This document shows positions 8,209 to 17,174 of a stretch of 64,000 nucleotides of DNA, piece by piece. This stretch comes from Martelella radicis (GTDB taxonomy: Bacteria; Pseudomonadota; Alphaproteobacteria; Rhizobiales; Rhizobiaceae). Positions within the stretch are counted from its first letter, which is position 1. Each line of letters starts with the position of its first letter. The DNA lies in assembly GCF_014196625.1 (NCBI RefSeq), contig NZ_JACIDZ010000001.1:124001-188000 (forward strand), read 5' to 3'. The translations under genes and the position numbers were made by a program. The notes below the pieces were generated by a model. That model was given only the letters and a program-made list of their open reading frames with translations, ran no database searches and had not been told where the DNA came from.

Positions 8209-9186
8209 ATGAAAAAATTCGTCGCTGCGGCCCTCATGGCCGCTGCTGCAGGCCTGTACGCCATTCCGGCTGCGGCCCAGGAAGACGGTCTGTCGCTTGA
8301 AGGCAAGACCATCGGCGTCGCCGTCGTCGGCACCCAGCACTTCTGGGACCGCGAAGCCTTCAACGGCGCCACCACCACGGTCGAGGAACTTGGCGGCTCG
8401 GTCGTCCCGGTCGATGGCGGTCGTGACAACCAGGTCCACGCCGACAACCATGATGTGCTCTTGAACCGCGGCGTCGATGCCGTGATCTCGATCCTCGGCG
8501 ACGGTGCCGTCGAGCCGAAGTTCGAGGCGCTGAAGAATGCCGGCATTCCCGTCTTCACCGTCGATCATCCCTCGCCCTATTCGGCCAATAACACGACGTC
8601 CGACAATTACACGATGGGCACGACCATCGGCCGTTACATGGCGGACGCAATCGGCGGCAAGGGCAAGGTCGCGGTCTTCAACGCCTTCGAGGAATCGCTG
8701 CGCATTTGCGGCATCCGCACCGGGCTTTGGAAATATGTGCTGCAGGACTATCCGGAGATCGAGATCATCCAGCCGGAACTGGCCGAGGAATTCGCCAATG
8801 CGCCGGAGGATGCGCGCCGCCAGACGCTCGATCTCTTAAGCCAGTATCCGGAAGGTTCGATCGACGCGATCCATGTCGGCTGCTGGGACCAGCCCGCCAT
8901 CGGCATCGTGCAGGCGCTGGAGGAAACCGGCCGCACGGAGATCAAGGTCACCGCGCTTGACGGTGGACCCGAGACGCTGGAAATCATGGCCGAGGAGGGG
9001 AGCCCCTTCGTCGCCAATGTGGCCCAGCAGCCCTATCTGATCGGGGCGACATCGGCTGAAAACGTCGCGCGCTATTTCGCCGGCGAGGAGCTTCTGCCGC
9101 AGACCTATGTGGATGTCATGCCGGTAAACGGTCCGGAAGAGGCCCGGCAGGCCTATGAGGACCTGGGTTACGGCAGCCTGAACTAG
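8209..9186 (+). CDS. Sugar ABC transporter periplasmic binding protein (RbsB-like)
   Basis: 325 residues. A signal peptide (MKKFVAAALMAAAAG to about residue 23, ending AAAQ) is followed by a type I periplasmic binding fold: TIGVAVVGTQHFW, then a DNQVHADNHD segment, GVDAVISILGDGA, and a closing hinge of the Peripla_BP_4 kind. The ATG follows AGGGAGGAGAAC. It captures a monosaccharide or polyol for the downstream RbsA-type importer. A strong hairpin follows the stop, probably keeping this gene's transcript more abundant than the membrane genes. The substrate cannot be read from sequence. Confidence 0.92.
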   Translation: MKKFVAAALMAAAAGLYAIPAAAQEDGLSLEGKTIGVAVVGTQHFWDREAFNGATTTVEELGGSVVPVDGGRDNQVHADNHDVLLNRGVDAVISILGDGAVEPKFEALKNAGIPVFTVDHPSPYSANNTTSDNYTMGTTIGRYMADAIGGKGKVAVFNAFEESLRICGIRTGLWKYVLQDYPEIEIIQPELAEEFANAPEDARRQTLDLLSQYPEGSIDAIHVGCWDQPAIGIVQALEETGRTEIKVTALDGGPETLEIMAEEGSPFVANVAQQPYLIGATSAENVARYFAGEELLPQTYVDVMPVNGPEEARQAYEDLGYGSLN

Positions 9187-9188
9187 AC

Positions 9189-9246
9189 TGCCTTCTTGAT
9201 CAGCGCGGCCGCCCGCAAACGCGTGGCGGCCGCCCCTGAGAAGGCA
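9189..9246 (+). terminator. Long intercistronic hairpin between binding protein and ATPase genes
   Basis: Nested stems TGCCTTCT/AGAAGGCA (9189-9196 with 9239-9246) and GCGGCCGCC/GGCGGCCGC (9205-9213 with 9225-9233). It lacks a T-run, so an mRNA-stability or partial-attenuation role is more likely than full termination. Confidence 0.6.
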
Positions 9247-9275
9247 GCGCAAAGAACAATAATATGCGAGGCGAA

Positions 9276-10796
9276 ATGTCCGATACTGCGTTTCGGCTGA
9301 AGGACATCGTCAAGGTTTTTCCCGGCGTCAAGGCGCTCGACGGCGCCAGTCTTGAAGTCCGGCCCGGCGAGGTTCACGGCCTTGTCGGCGAGAACGGCGC
9401 GGGAAAATCGACGATCATCAAGGTCCTGGCGGGCATCTACCAGCCCGAGGGCGGCACAATCGAGATCGGCGGAAACGTGCTCGATCCGGCGACCCCGGAC
9501 AATGTGCATGCCGCCGGCGTCCGCTTCATCCATCAGGAACTGCATCTGGTTCCCCATTTCACGGTGACGGAATCCGTGTTCATGGGGCAGGAGATTGCCG
9601 GCCCGTTCGGCCTCGCACGGGGCGCCATGCGGCGCAAGGCCGAAACCTTCCTGCGCGATACGCTGGGCATCGAACTGCCCGGAAACCGGTTGATCCGCGA
9701 TATCGGCCCGGCGGAGCGCAAGCTCGTGCAGGTCGCTCGCGCGTTGATCGACGGTCATGCGAAAGTCGTCGTCTTTGACGAGCCGACGGCCCCGCTTGCG
9801 AGCGAGGAGGTGCTGAAGGTGATGCATGCGATTGCCAGGCTGAAGAGCCAGGGGATCGCGATCCTTTACGTTTCGCACTATCTGAACGAGATCACCGAAG
9901 TCTGCGACCGGGTGACGGTCTTCCGACAGGGCCGGGATGTCGGCCTGTTCGAGACGGTGACGGACGATATCGCGCCGGAGTTGGTCTCCGCCATGATCGG
10001 GCGGGAGCTCTCCGCCTTCTTCCCGGACAATCGCCGCACCCCTGGCGAAATCGCGCTTCGTATCGAAGGTCTCGGCGACGGCCACGCCTTCGAGGGCATC
10101 GACCTTTCCGTGCGTCGCGGCGAGATCTTCGGCATAGCCGGTCTGATCGGCTCGGGGCGCGAGGAACTGGTCGACACGCTTTACGGGCTTCGCCGCGCCG
10201 AGGTCGGCACAGTCTCGCTTGACGGAAAGCCGATACAGTTGAAAACGGCGGCGCGGGCGGTCGAGCAGGGTTTCGTACTGGTGCCGCGCGATCGCCGCCA
10301 TGACGGGCTGGTGCTGTCGATGACGGTTGAGGAAAACGCGACGCTGTCGACGCTCGACGAAAATGCCGCCTTCGGTCTTGTCGACAGGAAAAAGGCGCGG
10401 GCGAAGACCGAGGAACTGATCGGCGAACTCGATATCCGTCCGGCCAATCCCGTCGCCGTCACCCGTTTCTTAAGCGGCGGCAACCAGCAGAAGGTGGTTC
10501 TCGCCCGCTGGCTCGCCAAGGATGCGCGGGTCTTCATCTTCGACGAGCCGACTGTCGGCGTCGATGTCGGCGCGAAGGCGGAAATCTACCAGCTGATCGA
10601 ACGGCTCGCCGAGGCCGGCGCGGTGGTTCTCATTTCCTCGTCCGATCCGGTGGAACTGGTCGGCGTCTGCGACCGCGTCGCGGTGATGATGCGCGGCGCC
10701 GTCAGCCGCACGATCGATCGCGAGGCGCTGCAGGTCGACCGCCTTGTTGCCGCAACCACGGGCGCGGACGAAAAACGGGAGGCTGCCCATGCTTAG
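9276..10796 (+). CDS. Sugar ABC transporter ATP-binding protein, double NBD (RbsA/MglA type)
   Basis: 506 residues with two nucleotide-binding domains. The first has an intact Walker A (GENGAGKSTIIK) and a Walker B ending FDEPTAPLAS, but a poor signature (PAERKLVQVARAL). The second has a degenerate Walker A (GLIGSGREELVD) and an intact signature LSGGNQQKVVLARW with Walker B FIFDEPTVGVD. This asymmetry is normal for RbsA-like proteins. The ATG at 9276 (MSDTAF) is preferred over 9264 because GAGG lies just before it. It energises the two permeases that follow; its end overlaps the first permease by 8 bases. Confidence 0.92.
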   Translation: MSDTAFRLKDIVKVFPGVKALDGASLEVRPGEVHGLVGENGAGKSTIIKVLAGIYQPEGGTIEIGGNVLDPATPDNVHAAGVRFIHQELHLVPHFTVTESVFMGQEIAGPFGLARGAMRRKAETFLRDTLGIELPGNRLIRDIGPAERKLVQVARALIDGHAKVVVFDEPTAPLASEEVLKVMHAIARLKSQGIAILYVSHYLNEITEVCDRVTVFRQGRDVGLFETVTDDIAPELVSAMIGRELSAFFPDNRRTPGEIALRIEGLGDGHAFEGIDLSVRRGEIFGIAGLIGSGREELVDTLYGLRRAEVGTVSLDGKPIQLKTAARAVEQGFVLVPRDRRHDGLVLSMTVEENATLSTLDENAAFGLVDRKKARAKTEELIGELDIRPANPVAVTRFLSGGNQQKVVLARWLAKDARVFIFDEPTVGVDVGAKAEIYQLIERLAEAGAVVLISSSDPVELVGVCDRVAVMMRGAVSRTIDREALQVDRLVAATTGADEKREAAHA

Positions 10797-11766
10797 CAGA
10801 TCCATCGCCCGCCACCGGCTGATGGCGGAGCTTGTCGGCTTTCTGCCGCTGATCATCTTTCTGGCGCTTCTGACCTATGTGGGTCTCAACGCGCCCAATT
10901 TCATGACGCTGTTCAATCTGAAGCTGGTGTTGATGCAGAGCCTGCCGGTGGTCCTGTTGGTCACAGGCCTTTCGGCCGTGGTCATGGCCGGCGGCGATGA
11001 CGTGGTTTCCGGCGGCATCGATCTTTCGATCCCGGCAACGGCCGTGCTGTGCGCCGGCATCACGGCTGTCCTTCTGGCTTCGGGCCTGTCGCCTTTCGTG
11101 GCATCGCTTGCCGCCCTTGCCGCAGCGCTTGCCGCCGGCGCGGTCAACGCCGTCTTGATTACACGTCTCAGGATGACGCCGCTCCTGACCACGCTTGCCA
11201 TGTTCGTGGCGCTGGTCGGCATCAACAACATGGTGACGTCGCGGCGGCGCATCAACCTGACCGACGGTCATATCGGCCTCTTGCGCGAGGACTTTGTCTT
11301 TGGCATTCCGCTCGGCATCGTGATCGTCGCACTCGTCGTTCTCGTCGCCTACCACCTCCTGCACCGCACCCGCTGGGGGCTCAACCTTCAGGCCGCTGGC
11401 GGCAGCCGCGACGCGGCGGAGATTTCAGGGCTGAAGGTCGACCGGCTGGTTGCGCAGTCCTATCTGCTGGCCGCTTTTATGGGCTTTCTGACAGGTTTCT
11501 TCGTGCTGGCGCGCGGCAATGGCTATTCGCCGGGCGTGGAAAACAATCTCATGCTGGAAATGGTGCTGGCCAACTTCCTGGGGGCCGCCTTTTCGCCCCG
11601 CCGGGTGGTGACCATGTGGGGCGCGGTGCTCGGCGCGGTTCTGGTCGCCGCCATTTCGATCGGGCTGAAGACCATCGGCGTCAACGTCTTCTGGACCGAC
11701 CTCGTCAAGGGCGCGCTGATCCTTGTGGTCGTGGCGCTGTCGGCAATTTCGCAAAGGGTGCAGTAA
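10789..11766 (+). CDS. Sugar ABC transporter permease (RbsC family), subunit 1
   Basis: 325 residues with 8-10 predicted membrane helices. The BPD_transp_2 hallmark is visible as VVSGGIDLSIPATAVL, and later AGGSRDAAEISGLKV resembles the conserved cytoplasmic coupling loop. The ATG at 10789 lies inside the end of the ATPase gene with GGGAGG upstream. The stop overlaps the next permease start (TAATG). The two different RbsC-like proteins probably form a heterodimeric channel. Confidence 0.9.
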   Translation: MLSRSIARHRLMAELVGFLPLIIFLALLTYVGLNAPNFMTLFNLKLVLMQSLPVVLLVTGLSAVVMAGGDDVVSGGIDLSIPATAVLCAGITAVLLASGLSPFVASLAALAAALAAGAVNAVLITRLRMTPLLTTLAMFVALVGINNMVTSRRRINLTDGHIGLLREDFVFGIPLGIVIVALVVLVAYHLLHRTRWGLNLQAAGGSRDAAEISGLKVDRLVAQSYLLAAFMGFLTGFFVLARGNGYSPGVENNLMLEMVLANFLGAAFSPRRVVTMWGAVLGAVLVAAISIGLKTIGVNVFWTDLVKGALILVVVALSAISQRVQ

Positions 11767-12740
11767 TGGCAAGTGAAACCGCAGGCACGCCGCTCTGGCG
11801 CGATATCATCGTCCGGTTCGGGTTCCTCATCGTCTTTGCGCTTTTCGTTGTGTTCTTTGCCGCCTGGAACCCGGTTTTCGTCCAGGGCCAGAACCTGATG
11901 AACATCATCGAGGGCTCGGCGATCCTGATGATCATCGCGCTCGGCATGACGCTGATCGTGGCGACCGGCGGCATCGATCTGTCCGTGGGCATCGCGCTCG
12001 ATTTCGGCGCCGCCTTCGCCATCGTTGCCATGAAGAGCTTTGGCATTCACTGGTTCGGCGCGGCCTGTATCGGCATTGCCGGCGGCGCTCTGGTCGGGCT
12101 GTTGAATGCGGCGCTGGTGGTCGGCCTGCGTATCTCTCCGTTTCTGGCGACGCTCGGCACTTTCTTCATCGGCTCCTCGGTGCAGCGTATTTTCACCAAT
12201 GGCGGCGGGCCGATCTCCTATCGTCAGATGCCGGATGAGTTCCGAAACCTCGCGCTCGGCGATGTCTTCGGCGTCCCTTCCGAGGTGATCATCGCGCTGG
12301 TGCTCGCGGCGATCTATTTCTTCGTGCTGGAACGCTCCGTCTGGGGCCGGCGCATTCATGCCATGGGCATGCAGCGTTCGGCAGCCGTCGTTGCCGGCAT
12401 CAAGGTCAACCGCATTCTGTTCCTGTGCTTCGTCCTGGCATCGGCAACCTGCGCGTTCGGCGGGCTGATCGCGGCGGCCAATATCCGCATGTTCACGCCG
12501 CTTTCGGGCTTTGCCTATCTGCTCGATGCCATTGCCGCCGTCTTCATCGGCGCCGCCCTTCATCCGCGCGGACGGCCGAATGTGCCGGGCACGGTGGCGG
12601 GCGTGCTGTTCCTCGGCGTGGTCACCAACGGGTTGAACCTGATGGGGCTGAACTTCAACACCAAGGACGCGCTGTCCGGCATCATTCTGGTTGCAGCGCT
12701 CGCGCTGGCCGTCGCCCAGCGCAACATGCGCAAGAGTTGA
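11766..12740 (+). CDS. Sugar ABC transporter permease (RbsC family), subunit 2
   Basis: 324 residues, strongly hydrophobic, with about ten membrane helices. ATGGIDLSVGIALDFGA is the family motif, and AMGMQRSAAVVAGIKVNR is the cytoplasmic loop that contacts the ATPase. It is the last gene of the importer operon; a perfect 7-bp hairpin separates it from the convergent molybdoenzyme gene. Confidence 0.9.
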   Translation: MASETAGTPLWRDIIVRFGFLIVFALFVVFFAAWNPVFVQGQNLMNIIEGSAILMIIALGMTLIVATGGIDLSVGIALDFGAAFAIVAMKSFGIHWFGAACIGIAGGALVGLLNAALVVGLRISPFLATLGTFFIGSSVQRIFTNGGGPISYRQMPDEFRNLALGDVFGVPSEVIIALVLAAIYFFVLERSVWGRRIHAMGMQRSAAVVAGIKVNRILFLCFVLASATCAFGGLIAAANIRMFTPLSGFAYLLDAIAAVFIGAALHPRGRPNVPGTVAGVLFLGVVTNGLNLMGLNFNTKDALSGIILVAALALAVAQRNMRKS

Positions 12741-12750
12741 GACCGCGGCG

Positions 12751-12768
12751 GCCCCGCTCAGGCGGGGC
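12751..12768. terminator. Convergent-gene hairpin
   Basis: GCCCCGC and GCGGGGC form a 7-bp stem with a 4-base loop between the permease stop (12740) and the oppositely oriented molybdoenzyme stop (12775). It can serve both strands. Confidence 0.7.
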
Positions 12769-12774
12769 TCAGCC

Positions 12775-15036
12775 TCAAGCGATCGGCGGACGGTCGATGG
12801 AAAGCGCGGGCAGGGGGCGGTCCCATTTTTCCACCCGCACAAGGCAGGTATGGGCGATATTGCCCTGCGACAGGCCCGAGCAGCCCTTGTCGATGGTGAG
12901 CGCATTGGGATTGCCGTGGACCTCGAGCAGAACGCCGTCAACGATCTGCGGATCGTACCAGGCCCCGGTCGGCAGAAAGACGCAGTCGGGCCTCAGCCCG
13001 TCGTCGAAGCGAAGTCCTGCAAGGCAGGCGCCGCGTTGGTTGGAGAGGCGGATAATATCGCCTTCGGTCAGTCCGTTCGCTTTCGCCGTTTCGGGATGCA
13101 GATAGGCGGCCTCGCGGCCCTGCACCTTGTCGGAAAGGCTTTCCGAGCCGCGATCATTCTGCGAGTGCAGCCGCGTGTCCGGCTGGCCGGAGACCAGTTG
13201 CAGCATGCCGTCTTCCGCCGCGCCGAGCCATTCGACCGGCGGCATCCATGTCGGATGGCCGGGGCAGTCGGCAAGCCCCATGGCGGCAATCTTTTCGTTG
13301 AAAAGCGTGATCCGGCCGCTTTCGGTGGCAAGCGGGGAACCTTCCGGATCGGCGGCAAAAGCGGACAGCGCGATCCGCGCCTCTTCCTCGTCCGGAATGT
13401 CAAACCGGCCTTCCGCCTTGAACGTCTCGAAATCCGGCAGGGCAAATCCATGGGCCTCGGCCACCTTCCCGGCACGCTCCCAGAGGTGCTCCAGCCATTC
13501 GGCAGAGCTTTTTCCCTTGGTGAAGGCCTCGCCAAAACCCATCCGTTCGGCAAGGCGGGCGAAGATGTCGTGGTCGTCCAGCGCCTCGCCGATAGGGGCG
13601 TCGAGCGCTGACATGTAAATGAGGGCTGGGTCACGCCGGTTCATCATGATGTCGTCGCGCTCCAGCGGCGTCGTTGCCGGTAGCACGATATCGGCCCGGC
13701 GCGCCGTTGCCGTCCAGCTGTGCTCGTTGACGATCACGGTTTCGGGGCGTTGCCAGGCTTTTTCCAGCCGGTAAAGGTCCTGGTGATGGTGAAACGGATT
13801 GCCGCCGGTCCACCAGATGAGGCGGATATCCGGATAGGTCCGTGTCTCGCCATTATAGGCATAGTCCGATCCCGGATTGAGCAGCATGTCGGCAATGCGG
13901 GCGACGGGGATAAAGTCGCTGACCGGATTGACGCCCTGCGGCAGGGACGGCCAGGGGATCAACCGCGTCGGGCGGCCGACCGGCGTGGTGCAGCCATAGC
14001 CGAAAGCATATCCGCCGCCCGGCAGGCCGATCTGGCCGATGATGGCGGCAAGCGCCAGCCCGGCCCAGATCGGCTGTTCACCGTGGTCGCCGCGCTGCAT
14101 CGACCATGTCATCGAGATCAGGCTGCGCTTTTCGGTGAGTTCCAGTGCGGTCTTGCGGATCGTATCGGCCGGAATATCGCAGATATCCGCGGCCCATTCG
14201 GCCGACTTCGCCGTACCGTCCGTCTTGCCGGCGAGATAGTCGCGGAATGTGTCATAGCCGCTGGTGCAGCGCTTGAGAAAATCCTCATTCGCCCGTCCGG
14301 CGGCGATGATCTCCTGGCAGAGCGCCAGAATGAGCGCGGTATCCGTGCCGGGTCGGATCGCCCACCATTCGGCCCTTTCAAGGTCGCCGCGACGTGGCGA
14401 GACCGAGATCAGCCGCGTCTTTCCGTTGGCGAGGTTTTCAAGCCAGGGCGCGACCTCGTGGCGGGACGTGCCGGAGGAGGCGACCTGCGCGGTTCTGGGC
14501 GAAATGCCGCCAAAGGCGAGCATGATCTCGCAGGCCCCGCTGACGGAAGGCATGGCCGTCACCTCATCCTGAAAGGCCCGGTTGGAGAGCCCCAGAATGT
14601 GGGGGAACAGCACTTCGGCGGCTGCGTGCGAATAGGTTTCGCGCGCGCCGACAAAGCCGCCGGCCAGATTGAGGAAGCGGCGCATCTGGCTTTGGGCATG
14701 GTGAAAGCGCCCGGCGCTCGACCAGCCATAGGAGCCGCCGAAAATCGCGCCATTGCCATGGGTCTCGCGCACCCTTGTCAGCTCCGACGCGCAATGGCCA
14801 AGCGCCTCGTCCCAGCTGACTTCCACATAGCGGTCGCCCGAGCGCCCCGCCCCGCCATCGCCTTCAAGCCACCCCTTGCGGATGGCGGGTTTCATGATCC
14901 GGCTGTCGCGGTCGCGCGAGGCGCTGGCCCAGCCCTTGCCGATCCGGGAGGGCTGCGGATCACCCTCGACAGGCAAAAGCGTGCCGGTGTCGCGGTCGAT
15001 GCGGTAGCTTCCCCAATGGGCGGCCGTATAGGGCAT
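12775..15036 (-). CDS. Molybdopterin oxidoreductase of the DMSO/TMAO/biotin-sulfoxide reductase family
   Basis: 753 residues from ATG 15036. It begins TAAHWGSYRI without a twin-arginine signal and without an N-terminal Fe-S cysteine cluster, as in cytoplasmic BisC-like enzymes. SYGWSSAGRFHHA carries the Ser (about 107) expected to bind molybdenum. QIGLPGGGYAFGYG and the C-terminal NPNALTIDKG with SGLSQGNIAHTC are cofactor-binding segments typical of BisC/TorA. Such enzymes reduce S- or N-oxides with the bis-MGD cofactor. Its place in a sugar island, 7 bases after a sugar-dehydrogenase-like gene, is unusual. Substrate unknown. Confidence 0.85.
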   Translation of the reverse strand: MPYTAAHWGSYRIDRDTGTLLPVEGDPQPSRIGKGWASASRDRDSRIMKPAIRKGWLEGDGGAGRSGDRYVEVSWDEALGHCASELTRVRETHGNGAIFGGSYGWSSAGRFHHAQSQMRRFLNLAGGFVGARETYSHAAAEVLFPHILGLSNRAFQDEVTAMPSVSGACEIMLAFGGISPRTAQVASSGTSRHEVAPWLENLANGKTRLISVSPRRGDLERAEWWAIRPGTDTALILALCQEIIAAGRANEDFLKRCTSGYDTFRDYLAGKTDGTAKSAEWAADICDIPADTIRKTALELTEKRSLISMTWSMQRGDHGEQPIWAGLALAAIIGQIGLPGGGYAFGYGCTTPVGRPTRLIPWPSLPQGVNPVSDFIPVARIADMLLNPGSDYAYNGETRTYPDIRLIWWTGGNPFHHHQDLYRLEKAWQRPETVIVNEHSWTATARRADIVLPATTPLERDDIMMNRRDPALIYMSALDAPIGEALDDHDIFARLAERMGFGEAFTKGKSSAEWLEHLWERAGKVAEAHGFALPDFETFKAEGRFDIPDEEEARIALSAFAADPEGSPLATESGRITLFNEKIAAMGLADCPGHPTWMPPVEWLGAAEDGMLQLVSGQPDTRLHSQNDRGSESLSDKVQGREAAYLHPETAKANGLTEGDIIRLSNQRGACLAGLRFDDGLRPDCVFLPTGAWYDPQIVDGVLLEVHGNPNALTIDKGCSGLSQGNIAHTCLVRVEKWDRPLPALSIDRPPIA

Positions 15037-15043
15037 GTGATCC

Positions 15044-16099
15044 TCACATTTGCGGGTCGAGAATGATCTTGATCTGCACCTCGTCCGGTTCGGGACGTCG
15101 TTCGAGCGCTTCCTCGAATGCTTCCAGCGGATAAGTGTGCGTGACGCAGGCATCCCCATCTATAAGCCCGCGGCTCATCAAGTCCAGCGCCGTGCGATAG
15201 GTAAAGGGCGCCAGATGCCCGCCCCGGATGTCGAGCTCCTTGAACTCGCCGAAGATGTTGAGATCGACGGCGACCGGCTTCTTGTATACGCCGAAGACGA
15301 CAAGACGGCCCGCCTTGCGCAGAAGTTCGAGGCCGAGCGTGAAAGCCTGCGTCTGGCCGGAGGCTTCGAGAAAGACGTCTGCGCCGCGTCCACCCGTCAG
15401 GTCCGCCAAAGCCGTCTTCAGTTCGGGGTCATCCGGGTGGAAGGCCATGTCGGCGCCAAGCGTCAGGGCAAGCCTGCGTTTGGCGGCGCCCGGATTGACG
15501 AGGATGAGCTTGCGCGGGGTCTTCAGCCGGGCTGCCTGCAGCATGCCCATGCCGATGGGACCGGCGCCCGAGACGATGACCACGTCTTCAAACCCGATAT
15601 CGGCGCGCTCGACCCCGTGAATGGCATTGGCCAGCGGTTCTGTGTAGCAGGCGGCGGCGTTGGAGAGGTTTTCCGGCACCTTGTGGATCACGGCGTCGGC
15701 CGGATAGATCATGTATTCCGCCCAGCCGCCGTCGAGCGTCGCGCCGATCACATCCATCGAGTCGGCGAGGTGGTATAGGCCGCGCTGGCGGAAGAAATCA
15801 TTGCCATAGGTGATGTTGAGTTCCGCCACGGCCCGGTCGCCGACCTTAACGCCATGCCGCTCGTCCGCGCCTTCGCCAAGCTCGACCACCGTACCCGTAA
15901 ACTCATGGCCGGGCGTGAAGGGGAAGGGCAGCGACCAGGGGCCGGAACCGTCCCACATCGCCCGGTCCGCCGCGCAGACGCCGCTTGCATCGACCCTGAC
16001 CAGAATCTCTCCCGGCTTCGGCTTCGGCACTGCAATGCCCGTCTCCAAACGATGCTGATGGCCAAAGCCGAGGCAGCGCACGGCCTTCATTGTCGTCAT
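15044..16099 (-). CDS. Zinc-binding alcohol dehydrogenase (MDR superfamily)
   Basis: 351 residues from ATG 16099, preceded by GGAGGATGGA. SGVCAADRAMWDG and the GHEFTGTV motif give catalytic zinc ligands. VSGAGPIGMGMLQ is the Rossmann loop. The structural four-cysteine lobe is missing. It is the first gene of the minus-strand pair with the molybdoenzyme and is transcribed away from the transketolase genes across the second copy of the putative SorC operator. Probably oxidises a pathway alcohol; substrate unknown. Confidence 0.88.
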   Translation of the reverse strand: MTTMKAVRCLGFGHQHRLETGIAVPKPKPGEILVRVDASGVCAADRAMWDGSGPWSLPFPFTPGHEFTGTVVELGEGADERHGVKVGDRAVAELNITYGNDFFRQRGLYHLADSMDVIGATLDGGWAEYMIYPADAVIHKVPENLSNAAACYTEPLANAIHGVERADIGFEDVVIVSGAGPIGMGMLQAARLKTPRKLILVNPGAAKRRLALTLGADMAFHPDDPELKTALADLTGGRGADVFLEASGQTQAFTLGLELLRKAGRLVVFGVYKKPVAVDLNIFGEFKELDIRGGHLAPFTYRTALDLMSRGLIDGDACVTHTYPLEAFEEALERRPEPDEVQIKIILDPQM

Positions 16100-16183
16100 T
16101 CCATCCTCCCTGTTGCTTGCGGCGTCTCCCAAGCCGCGCGGCGACGAATGTAGAGGCAAAGCCCTCAGACATAAACCGCTTGA

Positions 16184-16219
16184 TTTTTACATTTGACTGA
16201 ATTAATGACTTTTGTAAAG
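16184..16219. promoter_or_regulatory. Putative SorC operator in the dehydrogenase/transketolase divergent promoter
   Basis: Inverted repeat with TACA at 16188 and TGTA at 16213, right arm TGACTTTTGTAAAG (16206-16219) identical to the element at 8138-8151. It ends 17 bases before the transketolase GTG, so bound protein would block that promoter or ribosome access. Confidence 0.65.
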
Positions 16220-16236
16220 TTTGAAGGAGGAGCTCA

Positions 16237-17163
16237 GTGAGAAATTCCAAGTCCACCGAAGAGGTCGCTCTCGGCATTCGCCGCCGCGTTTTCGAGCATT
16301 CGATCCGCAATAATGGCGGCTATCTCAGCCAGGCCTGTTCGGCCGGCGAGCAGCTTGCCTGGCTTTACAATGAGGAGCTCAATCTCGGCGCGCCGACGCT
16401 GCCGATGGTGCCGAAGCCCTTCGAAGGCGTGCCTTCGCCGCAAAATCCCGACTATCATACGGGCGCGGGCTATAACGGCCCGGCAACGCCGGAGTTCGAC
16501 CGGCTGTTCATCGCGCCCGCCCATTACGCGCTTGTCGCCTACGCGACGCTGATCGAGGTTGGCCGCATGGCGCCCGAGGGGCTTGCCATGTTCAACAAGG
16601 ATGGTTCCTCCGTCGAGATGATCGGGGCGGAGCATTCGCCGGGCATGGAGGTGCATAACGGCACGCTCGGCATAGGGCTTTCAACGGCGGCGGGTCTTGC
16701 CTATGGCCGACGCCGGCGCGGCGATAGCGGGCGCACCTGGGTGTTCATGTCCGACGGCGAAGTGCAGGAGGGCCAAACCTGGGAGGCTGTTCAGGCGGCC
16801 GCCTATCACGGCATCGACAATCTCTATGCGATCATGGACGTCAACGACCAGCAGTGTGACGGGGCGATGAACTCGGTCATGGAGGTCGGCGATATCCGCA
16901 CCAAGTTCAACGATTTCGGCGCCGTCTGCGTGGAAATCGACGGGCATGATGTCGACGCGATGCGTGAGGCGGTGAAGGAACCGCATCCGGGCAAGCCGCT
17001 GATCATCCTCGCCCGCACCAATCCGTTCAACGCCATGCCGATCCTGGAGGAGCGTTTCCCGCGGCTTCATTATGTCCGCTTCAAGTCGGATGATGAGCGC
17101 CAGCGCATGAATGTGTCGATTGCCGGGGATCTTGGCATCGAGCCGATCGACTACGCACACTGA
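16237..17163 (+). CDS. Transketolase, N-terminal (thiamine-diphosphate-binding) subunit
   Basis: 308 residues. The ThDP/metal motif reads MSDGEVQEGQTWEA with the distal DVNDQQ, and EVHNGTLGIGLSTAAGLA is the conserved approach segment. The GTG start at 16237 follows GAAGGAGGAGCTCA. It forms a complete transketolase only with the next gene's product, which begins 11 bases after the stop. The enzyme moves two-carbon units between sugar phosphates, draining the pentose-phosphate product of this island into central metabolism. Confidence 0.92.
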   Translation: MRNSKSTEEVALGIRRRVFEHSIRNNGGYLSQACSAGEQLAWLYNEELNLGAPTLPMVPKPFEGVPSPQNPDYHTGAGYNGPATPEFDRLFIAPAHYALVAYATLIEVGRMAPEGLAMFNKDGSSVEMIGAEHSPGMEVHNGTLGIGLSTAAGLAYGRRRRGDSGRTWVFMSDGEVQEGQTWEAVQAAAYHGIDNLYAIMDVNDQQCDGAMNSVMEVGDIRTKFNDFGAVCVEIDGHDVDAMREAVKEPHPGKPLIILARTNPFNAMPILEERFPRLHYVRFKSDDERQRMNVSIAGDLGIEPIDYAH

Positions 17164-17174
17164 GGAGACGGGAA

